A stretch of DNA of 18,746 nucleotides from QHXQ01 sp036389375 (GTDB taxonomy: Bacteria; Acidobacteriota; Blastocatellia; Pyrinomonadales; Pyrinomonadaceae), in NCBI GenBank assembly GCA_036389375.1, contig DASVQA010000127.1, positions 1 through 18,746 of the forward strand, given 5' to 3'. The translations under genes and the position numbers were made by a program. Positions 5,248-12,686 of the stretch are shown here, piece by piece; the stretch's first letter is position 1; each line of letters opens with the position of its first letter. The notes under the pieces are model-generated. The model did not search any database. It saw only the letters and a program-made list of their open reading frames with translations, and was not told the origin of the DNA.

Positions 5248-8200
5248 TCACGCCGTGATCCGCTCGTAAGCCGCGCGAATCGCCTGCATGTGTGCGTTGA
5301 CCGAAGCTAAGAGGTGCGGCACGGAGTTGTAATCGAGCGCGCGCGCGAGGTCTGCGAGCAGCGGATGGTCTGGCGTGGCGGGCAGGCGCGTCGAGCGCCC
5401 GGCGATAAGCCGCAGGTGATGATCGAGCGCGCGCAGATTAGTGTAACCGTCAACCAGCGCTTGATAGTCGAGGGCGGCGAGTGCGCCGGCCGCGTGCAAC
5501 CGCGTGAGCGCGCCGACGGTCGAACGATCCGCGCCTTCGTCCCGCACGTCGGCGCGCAGTTGCAGATAGCGTGCGGCGAAGTACACGTCGAGCATGCCGC
5601 CTGCGCCGTACTTGATGTCGCGTCCCGTCGCGGGCGGCGCGGCGCGCTCGCGTTCCAACCGCTCGCGCACGCGGCGCGTCTCGGCGCGCAATGTTTCCGG
5701 CGCGCACGCACGCGCCGCCTCGTGGATCGCGCGGCGCGCTTCGCCTTCGACCAAACGACCTAACTCAAGGTCGCCGCCGACCGCGCGCATGTTCACGTAA
5801 GCCAGCCACTCCCAGACGACCGCACGCTCGCGCAGGTATTCGACGAACGATTGCGCGCCGCGCACGAGCGGCCCCTTCTGCCCGTCGGGGCGCAGCCGCA
5901 AGTCCACGCGATAGAGATGCCCCTCGCGTGTGATGCTTGAGAGCGCGGCGGTCAACAGTTCGCCCACGCGTGCGTAGGCTTCGTCGCGCGTCAGCCCGCC
6001 GATGGGCGAAGCGACGGCCGGATCGTAGACGAGCACAAGGTCGAGGTCTGAACCGTAATCCATGCCGCCGCTGCCGAGCCGGCCGAGGCCGAGCACGACG
6101 AGGCGCGGGCCGGCCGCCAACCCGCCGAAGCGCCGCGCCAACTCGCGCCGCGCAACGAGCAGACCGGCATTGATGCTCGCCGTCGCCAACTCCGTCTGCA
6201 AGCGGTTCAACTCGCTGAGCCGCAGCGTGCCCGCCACCTCGCGCGCGCCGAGTTCGAGCAGCAACTGCGCCCACGTGCGCCTGAGCGCCGACAGTTCCGC
6301 CGCAAAACTCTTCTCTCGATCAAGTTGCGCCCGCAGCAGCGCGCGATAATCGCGCCCGGCGCTGTCGGGTAGCGCCGCATCATCAGCCAGTGCGGTGAGC
6401 AGCGCCGGATTACTGGCCAGCATCTCGCCGAAAAACTCCGACGCGCCGCACAGCCCCACGAGCGCGCGCAGAGTGGTTTCGGTTAACGTAACCTTAGCGT
6501 CCGTCTTGTCGAGCGACATGGCGACGCGGGCCGCGACCGTCAACGCACGACGCGGATTCAACGCGGCGCGCGCCGCAGCCTCAAGCAGCGCCGCAACGCG
6601 CGCGACCGACTGTTCATCAGGGAAACGCTCGCGCGCCGCTTCGTCTCCCGCACCGACAGACACGAGCCGCGCCGTGAACACGCGCGCCGCCGTCTGGACT
6701 GCCTGCGCCGCCGCGCCCTCCGAGCCGGGTTCGACCATGACCTCACTGTGCGCTGCCCCACGAGCCGCCGCAGCGTCGTTTGCCGCGTGGGCACGTTCCT
6801 CTTGCTCTGCCTGCGGCGCTGCTGCTTCGTGTGTGTGCGCCGATGGCTCGTCGGCTGCGCCGAACACGCGCGCGTAAGCCGTGCTGACGTGCGTGGTGTG
6901 CAGCTTGAGCGCGTGCTCGAAGGCGGCGAGGGTGGCCGTGTCGTCCGCGCCTTTGAAACTCATGCGCCGGGCGACGAGCGCGCGCCGCGCCGCGTCGTCA
7001 GGCACGCTATGCGTTTGCAGCCCGTGTTCCATCTGCAAGCGGTGTTCGAGGGCGCGCAGAAAGTCGTAGGCATCGGCCAACTCCGTGCGCTCGCGTTCGG
7101 TGATGAGTTTGCGATCCGCGAGCCGGCCAAGACTGATGAGCGTGTGCGGCGCGTGTTGCAGCCAAGGGTCGTGTCCGCCGTGTGCGAGTTGGAGCGCCTG
7201 CGCGATGAACTCGATCTCGCGTATGCCGCCGCGCCCAAGTTTGACGTTAAAGCCGCGCGCTTCGTGTGCGTGCTGGTCGTCGATCTTCTGTTTGGCCCGG
7301 CGCACGTTGGCGAGCGCCTGCTCGACCGTACCCGCGTGCGTGTAGACGCGCGCCCGCACGCCCTCGGCGAAACGCGTGTAGAGCGCCGCCGCGCCGGCCG
7401 CTGCGCGTGCGCGGATGAGCACTTGTAGTTCCCAAGCCTGTGCCGTCTCGCGGTAGTAGCGCAGCGCTTCGGCGAGCGCAATGCTCAAAGCGCCGTCGCG
7501 CCCGTGCGGCCTGAGCCGCAAGTCCACGCGATAGGCTGCGCCCTCGCCGGTCTGCTGACCCGTGAGCCGCGCGATGCGTTCGGCTAGCCGGTTGAAGTAT
7601 TCGCGGTTGGTCGTCGCGCCGCGCGCGCCTGCGCCGGATGTCTGCCCGTCGTCGGAGTAGAGAAAGAGCAGATCGATGTCGGAGGCGTAGTTCAACTCGC
7701 GCGAGCCGAGTTTGCCGAGCGCGACGACGCAGAAGCTGGCGGTGTTTTTGCGCCCGCGCGCGTCCAGACAGAGGGGCGGGCCGTGGCGGTTGTCGAGTTC
7801 CTGCCGCGCGCGGTCGAGCGCGTAAGCGAGTATGGCGTCGGCCAAGTTGGAGAGTTCTTCAGTCGTCTCGACGACGGTGTTGGTGCGGCGTATGTCGTGC
7901 AGATAGATGCGCAGCAGTTCGCGCCGCCGAAAGCGTGCGAGCAGCACGTGCGGTTCGACCTGCGTGTGCGTGGCGGCAAAGCGCGCGAGGGCTTCGCCGA
8001 GTTCTTCGGTCGTGCGGACGTGCGTGTCGGCGCGTTCGCGCGCAAGCCACGCGAGGTGCCCGGGATACTGCGCGAGCGTCGTCGCCAGCAGCGGACTCCA
8101 GGCGGCGAGCGCGAGTGCGTCGGCGCGCAGGCCGGCGTCGCGCGCAAGTCGTTCGGCGGCGCGCGGATGCTCCGCCGCCAGCCGTTCGTAGAAACGGCGC

Positions 8201-8262
8201 GCGCCCGCCGGGTCGGGCAGGTCGCGCACGAGTGCTTCGAGTTTTTCCTCCGCGCCGGGCAA
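5248..8262 (-). CDS. glnE: Bifunctional glutamine synthetase adenylyltransferase/deadenylylase
   Basis: 1004 residues with the two-fold GlnE architecture. The N-terminal nucleotidyltransferase (deadenylylase in characterised GlnE) contains VVALGKLGSRELNYASDIDLLF (about 179-200; metal-binding Asp195 and Asp197), AYRVDLRLRPHGRDGAL, then the helical part with GRGGIREIEFIAQALQL (about 343-359). The C-terminal adenylyltransferase contains VVLGLGRLGSGGMDYGSDLDLVLV (about 722-744; Asp739 and Asp741), YRVDLRLRPDGQKGP and IKYGAGGMLDVYFAARYLQL. Both DxD pairs are intact, so both activities are predicted. GlnE adds or removes AMP on a GS tyrosine under control of PII; no PII gene is in the window. An Ala/His/Glu-rich linker (about 469-530) between the halves is unusual. 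The start is TTG 8262, behind AGGAG; an in-frame stop just upstream rules out an earlier start. Its substrate glnA lies about 2.6 kb upstream on the same strand. Confidence 0.97.
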   Translation of the reverse strand: MPGAEEKLEALVRDLPDPAGARRFYERLAAEHPRAAERLARDAGLRADALALAAWSPLLATTLAQYPGHLAWLARERADTHVRTTEELGEALARFAATHTQVEPHVLLARFRRRELLRIYLHDIRRTNTVVETTEELSNLADAILAYALDRARQELDNRHGPPLCLDARGRKNTASFCVVALGKLGSRELNYASDIDLLFLYSDDGQTSGAGARGATTNREYFNRLAERIARLTGQQTGEGAAYRVDLRLRPHGRDGALSIALAEALRYYRETAQAWELQVLIRARAAAGAAALYTRFAEGVRARVYTHAGTVEQALANVRRAKQKIDDQHAHEARGFNVKLGRGGIREIEFIAQALQLAHGGHDPWLQHAPHTLISLGRLADRKLITERERTELADAYDFLRALEHRLQMEHGLQTHSVPDDAARRALVARRMSFKGADDTATLAAFEHALKLHTTHVSTAYARVFGAADEPSAHTHEAAAPQAEQEERAHAANDAAAARGAAHSEVMVEPGSEGAAAQAVQTAARVFTARLVSVGAGDEAARERFPDEQSVARVAALLEAAARAALNPRRALTVAARVAMSLDKTDAKVTLTETTLRALVGLCGASEFFGEMLASNPALLTALADDAALPDSAGRDYRALLRAQLDREKSFAAELSALRRTWAQLLLELGAREVAGTLRLSELNRLQTELATASINAGLLVARRELARRFGGLAAGPRLVVLGLGRLGSGGMDYGSDLDLVLVYDPAVASPIGGLTRDEAYARVGELLTAALSSITREGHLYRVDLRLRPDGQKGPLVRGAQSFVEYLRERAVVWEWLAYVNMRAVGGDLELGRLVEGEARRAIHEAARACAPETLRAETRRVRERLERERAAPPATGRDIKYGAGGMLDVYFAARYLQLRADVRDEGADRSTVGALTRLHAAGALAALDYQALVDGYTNLRALDHHLRLIAGRSTRLPATPDHPLLADLARALDYNSVPHLLASVNAHMQAIRAAYERITA

Positions 8263-8708
8263 AGCACTCCTATCTTACGCGGCCCGCGCGGATGGATGCC
8301 AGACCGCGCCCGCCAATTCGTTGTATGTGCGAACAAAGTTGAACTTACGCGTGAATGAAAAAAACTTGCAAGGCACGGAAAAGGTGGTTATAGTGCGAAC
8401 CCTCGAACGAGACGTGACAATGATGTTGGGCGACGCTTGAGCAAGTTGCGGCTCGTTTTCTCAGTTCTACCTGCCCCGGATACTTGATTGACAGTCTTTT
8501 GCGAACCTTGGACGAGGTCGGCCTGTGCCGGCTCGCCCGGCGGTTTGCTTTACCCCGCGCGCTCCACCCGGCGGCGCGAGCGTTAGAGTCTGTGGCGCAT
8601 GCAAGTTGTGCCCGCTTTCCGTTCCTTCCTAGCGACGCGCTGCGCGCGCCCGTTGGTCGCGTGCGCGCTTCGTGCCACCTCAGTTCCTCAACCCATTTTG
8701 GAGGTTCA
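8263..8708 (+). other. 446-base gap between glnE and the protease gene
   Basis: No gene is supported here. The gap holds the divergent control regions of glnE (leftward) and the protease (rightward). The frame of the protease is open back to 8484, but that part (Arg/Ala/Leu-rich, no signal peptide at its start) does not look coding. I see a promoter candidate at 8366-8394 and several short GC-rich inverted stretches in 8520-8670, but no clear terminator and no recognised riboswitch. Confidence 0.6.
8366..8394 (+). promoter_or_regulatory. Candidate promoter for the secreted protease
   Basis: TTGCAA (8366-8371, 4 of 6 to consensus), exactly 17 bases, then TATAGT (8389-8394, 5 of 6) in a locally A-rich stretch. 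If used, transcription starts near 8401 and the message carries an untranslated leader of about 300 bases. Confidence 0.45.
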
Positions 8709-9929
8709 ATGAAAAAACTTTTATTCCTCTGCACAGCCATCGCCATCACGGTGGCGACGTTACTGCCGGCCGCATCTCACGGCCAGAAACTGGGCGGCGG
8801 CAGCAAGTTTGACGGCTTAACCCCTGACGCCAAGTTCCTGCACAAGAACAAAGGCGCGATTCCCAATCAGTACATCGTCGTGTTCAACGACTGGGCGACG
8901 GGCGAGCGCGGTCAGTTCTCCGCCGCGCCCGCACTGGCGGACTCGCTGGCGGCCAACTTCGGGGCGAAGGTGAACCGCGTTTACAAGTACGCCTTGAACG
9001 GCTTCTCGGCCAGCATGACGGAGGAGCAGGCGAAGACGCTCAGCCAAGACCCGCGCGTCAGATTCGTCGAAGAGGACGGCGAGATGCACGCCGACACGAC
9101 GCAGTCGGGCGCGACGTGGGGCCTTGATCGCATCGACCAGCGCGACCGGCCGTTGAACGGCACATACGTCTACAACTTCGACGGCTCCGGCGTTCGCGCC
9201 TACGTCATCGACACAGGCATCCGCACGACGCACACGCAGTTTGGCGGGCGCGCCTCGGCCGTCTTCGACGCGCTCGGCGGCAGCGGTCAGGACTGCAACG
9301 GGCACGGCACGCACGTCGCTGGCACGATTGGCGGCTCGACCTACGGCGTCGCCAAGAACGCGCTGCTGCGCGCCGTCCGCGTGCTCGACTGCAACGGTTC
9401 GGGCAGCACTTCGGGCGTGATCGCGGGCGTGGACTGGGTGACGAACAATCACATCAGCCCGGCGGTAGCGAACATGAGTCTCGGCGGCGGCGCTTCTTCG
9501 GCGCTCGACACGGCCGTTAATAACTCGATCAACTCCGGCGTCACCTATTCCATCGCCGCCGGCAACAGCAACGTTGATGCCTGCACGCAGTCGCCCGCGC
9601 GCGTCGGCGCGGCCATCACGGTCGGCTCAACGACGAGTTCGGACGCGCGTTCGTCCTTCTCGAACTTCGGCACGTGCGTGGACATCTTCGCGCCCGGTTC
9701 GAGCATCACCTCCGCCTGGGCCACTAGCGACACGGCGACCAACACGATCAGCGGCACTTCGATGGCGACGCCGCACGTCGTCGGCGTCACGGCGCTCTAC
9801 CTGCAAGCGCATCCCGGCTCGTCGCCCGCGACGATCCGCAACGCGCTGGTTAACGGCTCGACGACGGGTCGCCTGACCAGCATCGGCACAGGCTCGCCCA
9901 ACCGCCTGCTCTACTCGCTCCTGCCGTAA
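8709..9929 (+). CDS. Secreted subtilisin-family serine protease (S8, proteinase K-like)
   Basis: 406 residues from ATG 8709, which follows GGAGG (8700-8704) and begins a clear signal peptide (MKKLLFLCTAIAITVATLLP, cleavage near Ala22-Gln26). Residues about 52-127 are an inhibitor I9 propeptide (QYIVVFNDW...ALNGFSASMTEEQAKTL...RFVEEDGEM). The S8 domain follows, with catalytic Asp168 in AYVIDTGI, His199 in NGHGTHVAGTIGG, oxyanion Asn286 in AAGNS and Ser351 in GTSMATPH. The protein ends at the end of the S8 domain with no C-terminal sorting or repeat domain. It is probably exported by Sec, self-processed and released as a broad-specificity endopeptidase. Cys196, Cys228, Cys292 and Cys323 could form disulfides. 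It is transcribed alone, opposite to its neighbours, and closed by a perfect terminator. Confidence 0.96.
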   Translation: MKKLLFLCTAIAITVATLLPAASHGQKLGGGSKFDGLTPDAKFLHKNKGAIPNQYIVVFNDWATGERGQFSAAPALADSLAANFGAKVNRVYKYALNGFSASMTEEQAKTLSQDPRVRFVEEDGEMHADTTQSGATWGLDRIDQRDRPLNGTYVYNFDGSGVRAYVIDTGIRTTHTQFGGRASAVFDALGGSGQDCNGHGTHVAGTIGGSTYGVAKNALLRAVRVLDCNGSGSTSGVIAGVDWVTNNHISPAVANMSLGGGASSALDTAVNNSINSGVTYSIAAGNSNVDACTQSPARVGAAITVGSTTSSDARSSFSNFGTCVDIFAPGSSITSAWATSDTATNTISGTSMATPHVVGVTALYLQAHPGSSPATIRNALVNGSTTGRLTSIGTGSPNRLLYSLLP

Positions 9930-9953
9930 CCCGGCACGAACGCGCATAAGATG

Positions 9954-9991
9954 AAACGCCCGCAACTCTTGACCGGAGTTGCGGGCGTTTT
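9954..9991. terminator. Perfect 15-bp terminator hairpin after the protease gene
   Basis: AAACGCCCGCAACTC (9954-9968) pairs without mismatch with GAGTTGCGGGCGTTT (9976-9990) around a 7-base loop, with As on the left and Ts on the right. It lies 24 bases after the protease stop, and the lysozyme gene converges from the other side, so it probably terminates both. Confidence 0.92.
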
Positions 9992-10015
9992 CGTGTTCGG
10001 TCGTTCGTTACTTCG

Positions 10016-10621
10016 TTAATGCGGGACGGTGGATTCGATCAAACGCGCTTCATCTTCGCGCCGCTTGATGAGTCCGTCCAGCCCCTTCCCGATCCAGAGC
10101 CGCTTCATGGCCCGCAGTTGGGCGGCGATCTCGCGTAGTTTGGCCGGCAGACTCAAGGTAGGACTGCCGACGGCGGCGCGGATGGCGCGCATCTCGGTGC
10201 GGCGTTCGCCGTCCATCTTCGGCCCGCGATTGTAGATGAGCGAGACGAGTGCGCCCTGCGCGTCGGCCGGCAACTGATCGATGCCGGGGAAGGCGCGGGC
10301 AGTGGTGCGCTGCGTCTCAGGGATCGTGCTGGCGCGGAAGACGGCGAGCGCGTCGGCGCGCGTGATGTGTATGTCCTTAAAATCGCGGGCCTTATTTTTC
10401 GCCGCCGGCCCGGTCAGCCCGATGGCGGTCTTCAGACGGTCGATCACGGCGGCCGACAAGTGTGTGCCCCAATCGGTTTGCAGTTCCTGCGCGGTGACGA
10501 AGCCGAGATCATAACCGATGCCGATGGTCACGCCCGACCCGCCGCCGGGAAACTCGCCCGGCTGGTCGAGACCTTCGGCGTTGGTGATCAGGTCGAACGC
10601 TTTTTGGGAGAGTGGTTCCAT
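10016..10621 (-). CDS. Pesticin/GH24-like lysozyme without signal peptide
   Basis: 201 residues. The N-terminal signature ITNAEGLDQPGEFPGG then GVTIGIGYDLG gives Glu16, Thr32 and Asp38. The Thr-x5-Asp order is that of pesticin, not of T4 lysozyme, where Asp precedes Thr. QGALVSLIYNRGPKM (about 122-136) is the conserved helix of GH24-like muramidases. Such enzymes cut the MurNAc-GlcNAc bond of peptidoglycan. The start ATG 10621 is preceded by a perfect GGAGG at 7 bases (10629-10633). There is no signal peptide and no neighbouring holin, immunity or phage gene, so access to the cell wall is unexplained; it may be released by lysis, exported by a non-Sec route, or be a domesticated phage enzyme. 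Confident about the fold, less about the role. Confidence 0.8.
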   Translation of the reverse strand: MEPLSQKAFDLITNAEGLDQPGEFPGGGSGVTIGIGYDLGFVTAQELQTDWGTHLSAAVIDRLKTAIGLTGPAAKNKARDFKDIHITRADALAVFRASTIPETQRTTARAFPGIDQLPADAQGALVSLIYNRGPKMDGERRTEMRAIRAAVGSPTLSLPAKLREIAAQLRAMKRLWIGKGLDGLIKRREDEARLIESTVPH

Positions 10622-10676
10622 TGTTGTGCCTCCAAAGAGGTGGGTTGCTGGCGGTGTAATTGCAGGCAGAAGCCCT

Positions 10677-10711
10677 GCGGGCGCAAGCGGTCAAAACTAT
10701 CTTGCGCCCGC
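10677..10711. repeat. 11-bp perfect hairpin upstream of the lysozyme gene
   Basis: GCGGGCGCAAG (10677-10687) and CTTGCGCCCGC (10701-10711) pair perfectly around a 13-base loop. It lies about 55 bases upstream of the lysozyme start. No T tract follows on either strand, so it is more likely an mRNA leader structure or protein-binding palindrome than a terminator. Confidence 0.6.
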
Positions 10712-10754
10712 GCGGATCGCATCAATGAGCGCAGAGCTTATTGAGCAAACGAGA

Positions 10755-10814
10755 CAGGCGGAACGATGACGGAGAAAGCAGTTGGCTTTCCTTTATCGTT
10801 CATCGTTCCGCCTG
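10755..10814 (-). repeat. Compound hairpin between glnA and the lysozyme gene (possible element 3, possible glnA terminator)
   Basis: The 15-base arms CAGGCGGAACGATGA (10755-10769) and its exact complement (10800-10814) enclose a second stem GAAAGC/GCTTTC (10774-10779 with 10785-10790). It begins 11 bases after the glnA stop, where a terminator is expected, but has only a weak T-rich tail on the glnA strand. Read leftward the interior contains AACTGCTT, resembling the loop core of the heptamer hairpins at 1432-1514 and 14651-14709, and the arms show 7-base phasing (CGGAACG, ATGAACG, ATAAAGG). Membership of that family is tentative. Confidence 0.6.
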
Positions 10815-10825
10815 CCTGATGCGCC

Positions 10826-12250
10826 TCAGATGTCGTAGTAGAGCGCGAACTCAAGCGGGTGCGGGCGCATGCGCAGAGGCGTAATTTCGCGCTCGCGTTT
10901 GTAGGTGATCCAGCGGTCGATGAGCGTGGGCGTAAACACGTCGCCTTTCAAGAGGAAGTCGTGATCAGCTTCGAGCGCGCTGAGCGCTTCGTCCAGACTG
11001 CCGGGCAGGCTCGGCACGTTCTTCAACTGTTCGGGCGCGAGATCGTAAATGTCCTTGTCGAGCGGCTCGCCCGGATCGATGCGGTTCTGGATACCGTCGA
11101 GACCGGCCATGAGCATCGCCGAGAAGGCGAGATAAGGATTGCACGACGGATCGGGCGGGCGAAACTCCAATCGCTTGAGTTTCGGGTTCGTCGAGAACAT
11201 CGGGATGCGGATCGCCGCCGAGCGATTGCGCGCCGAATAGGCGAGATTGACCGGCGCTTCAAAGCCGGGCACGAGGCGTTTGTAACTGTTCGTCGTCGGC
11301 GCGGCGAAGGCGACGATGGCTGCGGCGTGCTTCAAGAGGCCGCCGATGTAGTAGCGCGCAAGTTCCGACAAACCGGCGTAACCGTCACCGGCAAAGAGTG
11401 GCTTCTCGCTTTTCCACAAAGATTGATGACAATGCATGCCTGAGCCGTTGTCGCCGTAGAGCGGCTTCGGCATGAAGGTGGCGGTCTTGCCGTAGGCATA
11501 AGCCACGTTGCGCACGACGTACTTGAAGATTTGCAGATTGTCGGCCGTGCCGAGCATGGTGGCGAAGCGGAAATCTATCTCGCACTGCCCGGCGGTCGCC
11601 ACTTCATGGTGATGGCACTCGACCGTGATGCCGCAGCGTTCGAGCGTCAACGAGATTTCCGAGCGCAGATCGATGAGCGAATCGGCGGGCGAGACGGGCA
11701 CGTAGCCCTCTTTGCCGCGAATCTTGTAGCCGAGATTGGGGCCGTTCACGTCGTCATCCGCGCGCCCGCTCGACCAGTGCGCTTCGTCGGACGCGAGGGT
11801 GTAGCCGGCCGAGTGCTGCTCCGTGTGGTAACGCACCGAGTCGAAGATGAAGAACTCGGCTTCGGGGCCGAAATTGACCGTGTCGGCGATACCGGAAAAG
11901 CGCAGGTAGCTTTCGGCGCGCTGCGCGACGGAGCGCGGGTCAAGCCCATAGCCTTCCTTCGTGATCGGATCGACCGCGTTGGCGATCATGCACATGGTTG
12001 GCTCTTCGGTGAACGGATCCATCCACATCCGCACAGGATCGGGCACTAAGAGCATGTCGGATTCGTGTATGGAAGCCCAGCCGCGCAGCGAAGAGGCGTC
12101 GAAGCCGAAGCCGTCTTCAAACGAGCCTTCGTCTAATTCGTGGATCGGGAAAGTCAGGTGATGCCAGGCCCCGACCAGATCGGTGAACCGGACGGACAAA
12201 AATTTTGCCCCTTGATCATCGGCATACTTCAAGGCCGTTTTCGCGTCCAT
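10826..12250 (-). CDS. glnA: Glutamine synthetase, type I
   Basis: 474 residues, the length of the bacterial GSI-beta class. Conserved blocks include DGFGFDASSLRGW (47-58), FGPEAEFFIFD (127-137), GYKIRGKEGYVPVSP with DLRSEI, VECHHHEVATAGQCEIDF (210-227), the NGSGMHCHQSLW loop (268-279), FAAPTTNSYKRLVPGFEAPV (315-334) and RLEFRPPDPSCNPYLAFSAML. The adenylylation loop DKDIYDLAPEQ carries Tyr402, equivalent to the modified tyrosine of E. coli GS, so the nearby GlnE has a substrate. It makes glutamine from glutamate, ammonia and ATP as a cytoplasmic dodecamer. The start ATG 12250 follows AGGAG at 5 bases (12256-12260). A consensus promoter at 12393-12420 gives a leader of about 135 bases. It is apparently monocistronic, with no PII or amt gene alongside. 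Confidence 0.99.
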   Translation of the reverse strand: MDAKTALKYADDQGAKFLSVRFTDLVGAWHHLTFPIHELDEGSFEDGFGFDASSLRGWASIHESDMLLVPDPVRMWMDPFTEEPTMCMIANAVDPITKEGYGLDPRSVAQRAESYLRFSGIADTVNFGPEAEFFIFDSVRYHTEQHSAGYTLASDEAHWSSGRADDDVNGPNLGYKIRGKEGYVPVSPADSLIDLRSEISLTLERCGITVECHHHEVATAGQCEIDFRFATMLGTADNLQIFKYVVRNVAYAYGKTATFMPKPLYGDNGSGMHCHQSLWKSEKPLFAGDGYAGLSELARYYIGGLLKHAAAIVAFAAPTTNSYKRLVPGFEAPVNLAYSARNRSAAIRIPMFSTNPKLKRLEFRPPDPSCNPYLAFSAMLMAGLDGIQNRIDPGEPLDKDIYDLAPEQLKNVPSLPGSLDEALSALEADHDFLLKGDVFTPTLIDRWITYKREREITPLRMRPHPLEFALYYDI

Positions 12251-12686
12251 GATGTCTCCTGAAATTTAGGTTTGGGAGTGTGGAGTGTGCTGGCCGCCCT
12301 TTCTTGTTGGCGGGGGCGGCGGTGTTGTGAGCGCGCGTGCGTCGTCGTCGCGTTTGGCGTCATCTAATTTCGTAGCGCCATAAAAAGCTGGCATTATAAA
12401 GAGCCGCCCCTCGCTGTCAAGGTTTCACGCGGACGTGGCACAGAAAGCACGCCCAAGCCGCGGCCGTCGCGCTCGTCTAAGTCTTTCCCTTGCGTCAGCT
12501 TAAGCGCGACGGCCCGCCCCCCGGCGGCGCGAAAAAAGTTATAGACCGGCCCCGCTTTTTTTGTTACATTGCTCGCCTTAGTTTTCCAACCCTGAACTTG
12601 TCCACCTTTAAGCCAGACGCGCCGCGAGAAGGGGTAAGCGCGTAAACCGTAGACAAACGAACGCAAGGGAGGCGATAGAGCGGAAG
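12251..12686. other. 436-base divergent control region between glnA and speA
   Basis: No gene is supported. The glnA side (12251-12420) contains the consensus promoter and an untranslated leader with a 7-bp GC hairpin (12293-12299 with 12314-12320, 14-base loop) about 45 bases before the start. The speA side (12421-12686) has an A-rich then T-rich patch at 12530-12570 with TACATT at 12565-12570 as a possible -10, but no matching -35, and AAGGGAGG at 12665-12672 ahead of speA. No obvious NtrC-type palindrome or sigma54 GG-N10-GC site was found by eye. Confidence 0.55.
12393..12420 (-). promoter_or_regulatory. Consensus sigma70 promoter of glnA
   Basis: Reading leftward, TTGACA (12420-12415) and TATAAT (12398-12393) are both perfect consensus hexamers with a 16-base spacer. 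Transcription would start near 12386, about 135 bases before the glnA ATG. Full matches at both hexamers in DNA this GC-rich are very unlikely by chance. It implies strong housekeeping expression, with control mainly after transcription or by GlnE. Confidence 0.88.

Noticed and set aside
6748..7428. A 226-codon plus-strand frame inside glnE
   Set aside because: glnE covers this stretch with conserved GlnE motifs on the minus strand; the plus-strand product is Val/Arg-rich shadow sequence.
8484..8708. N-terminal extension of the protease frame back to 8484
   Set aside because: ATG 8709 has GGAGG before it and starts a textbook signal peptide; the extension would bury that signal peptide inside the protein.
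12274..12287. Two adjacent heptamers GGGAGTG and TGGAGTG in the glnA leader
   Set aside because: Only two units and no complementary arm or conserved loop nearby, so not counted as another heptamer hairpin.
12394..12666. 90-codon minus-strand frame between glnA and speA
   Set aside because: It runs over the consensus glnA promoter, lacks a ribosome binding site and has no recognisable features.
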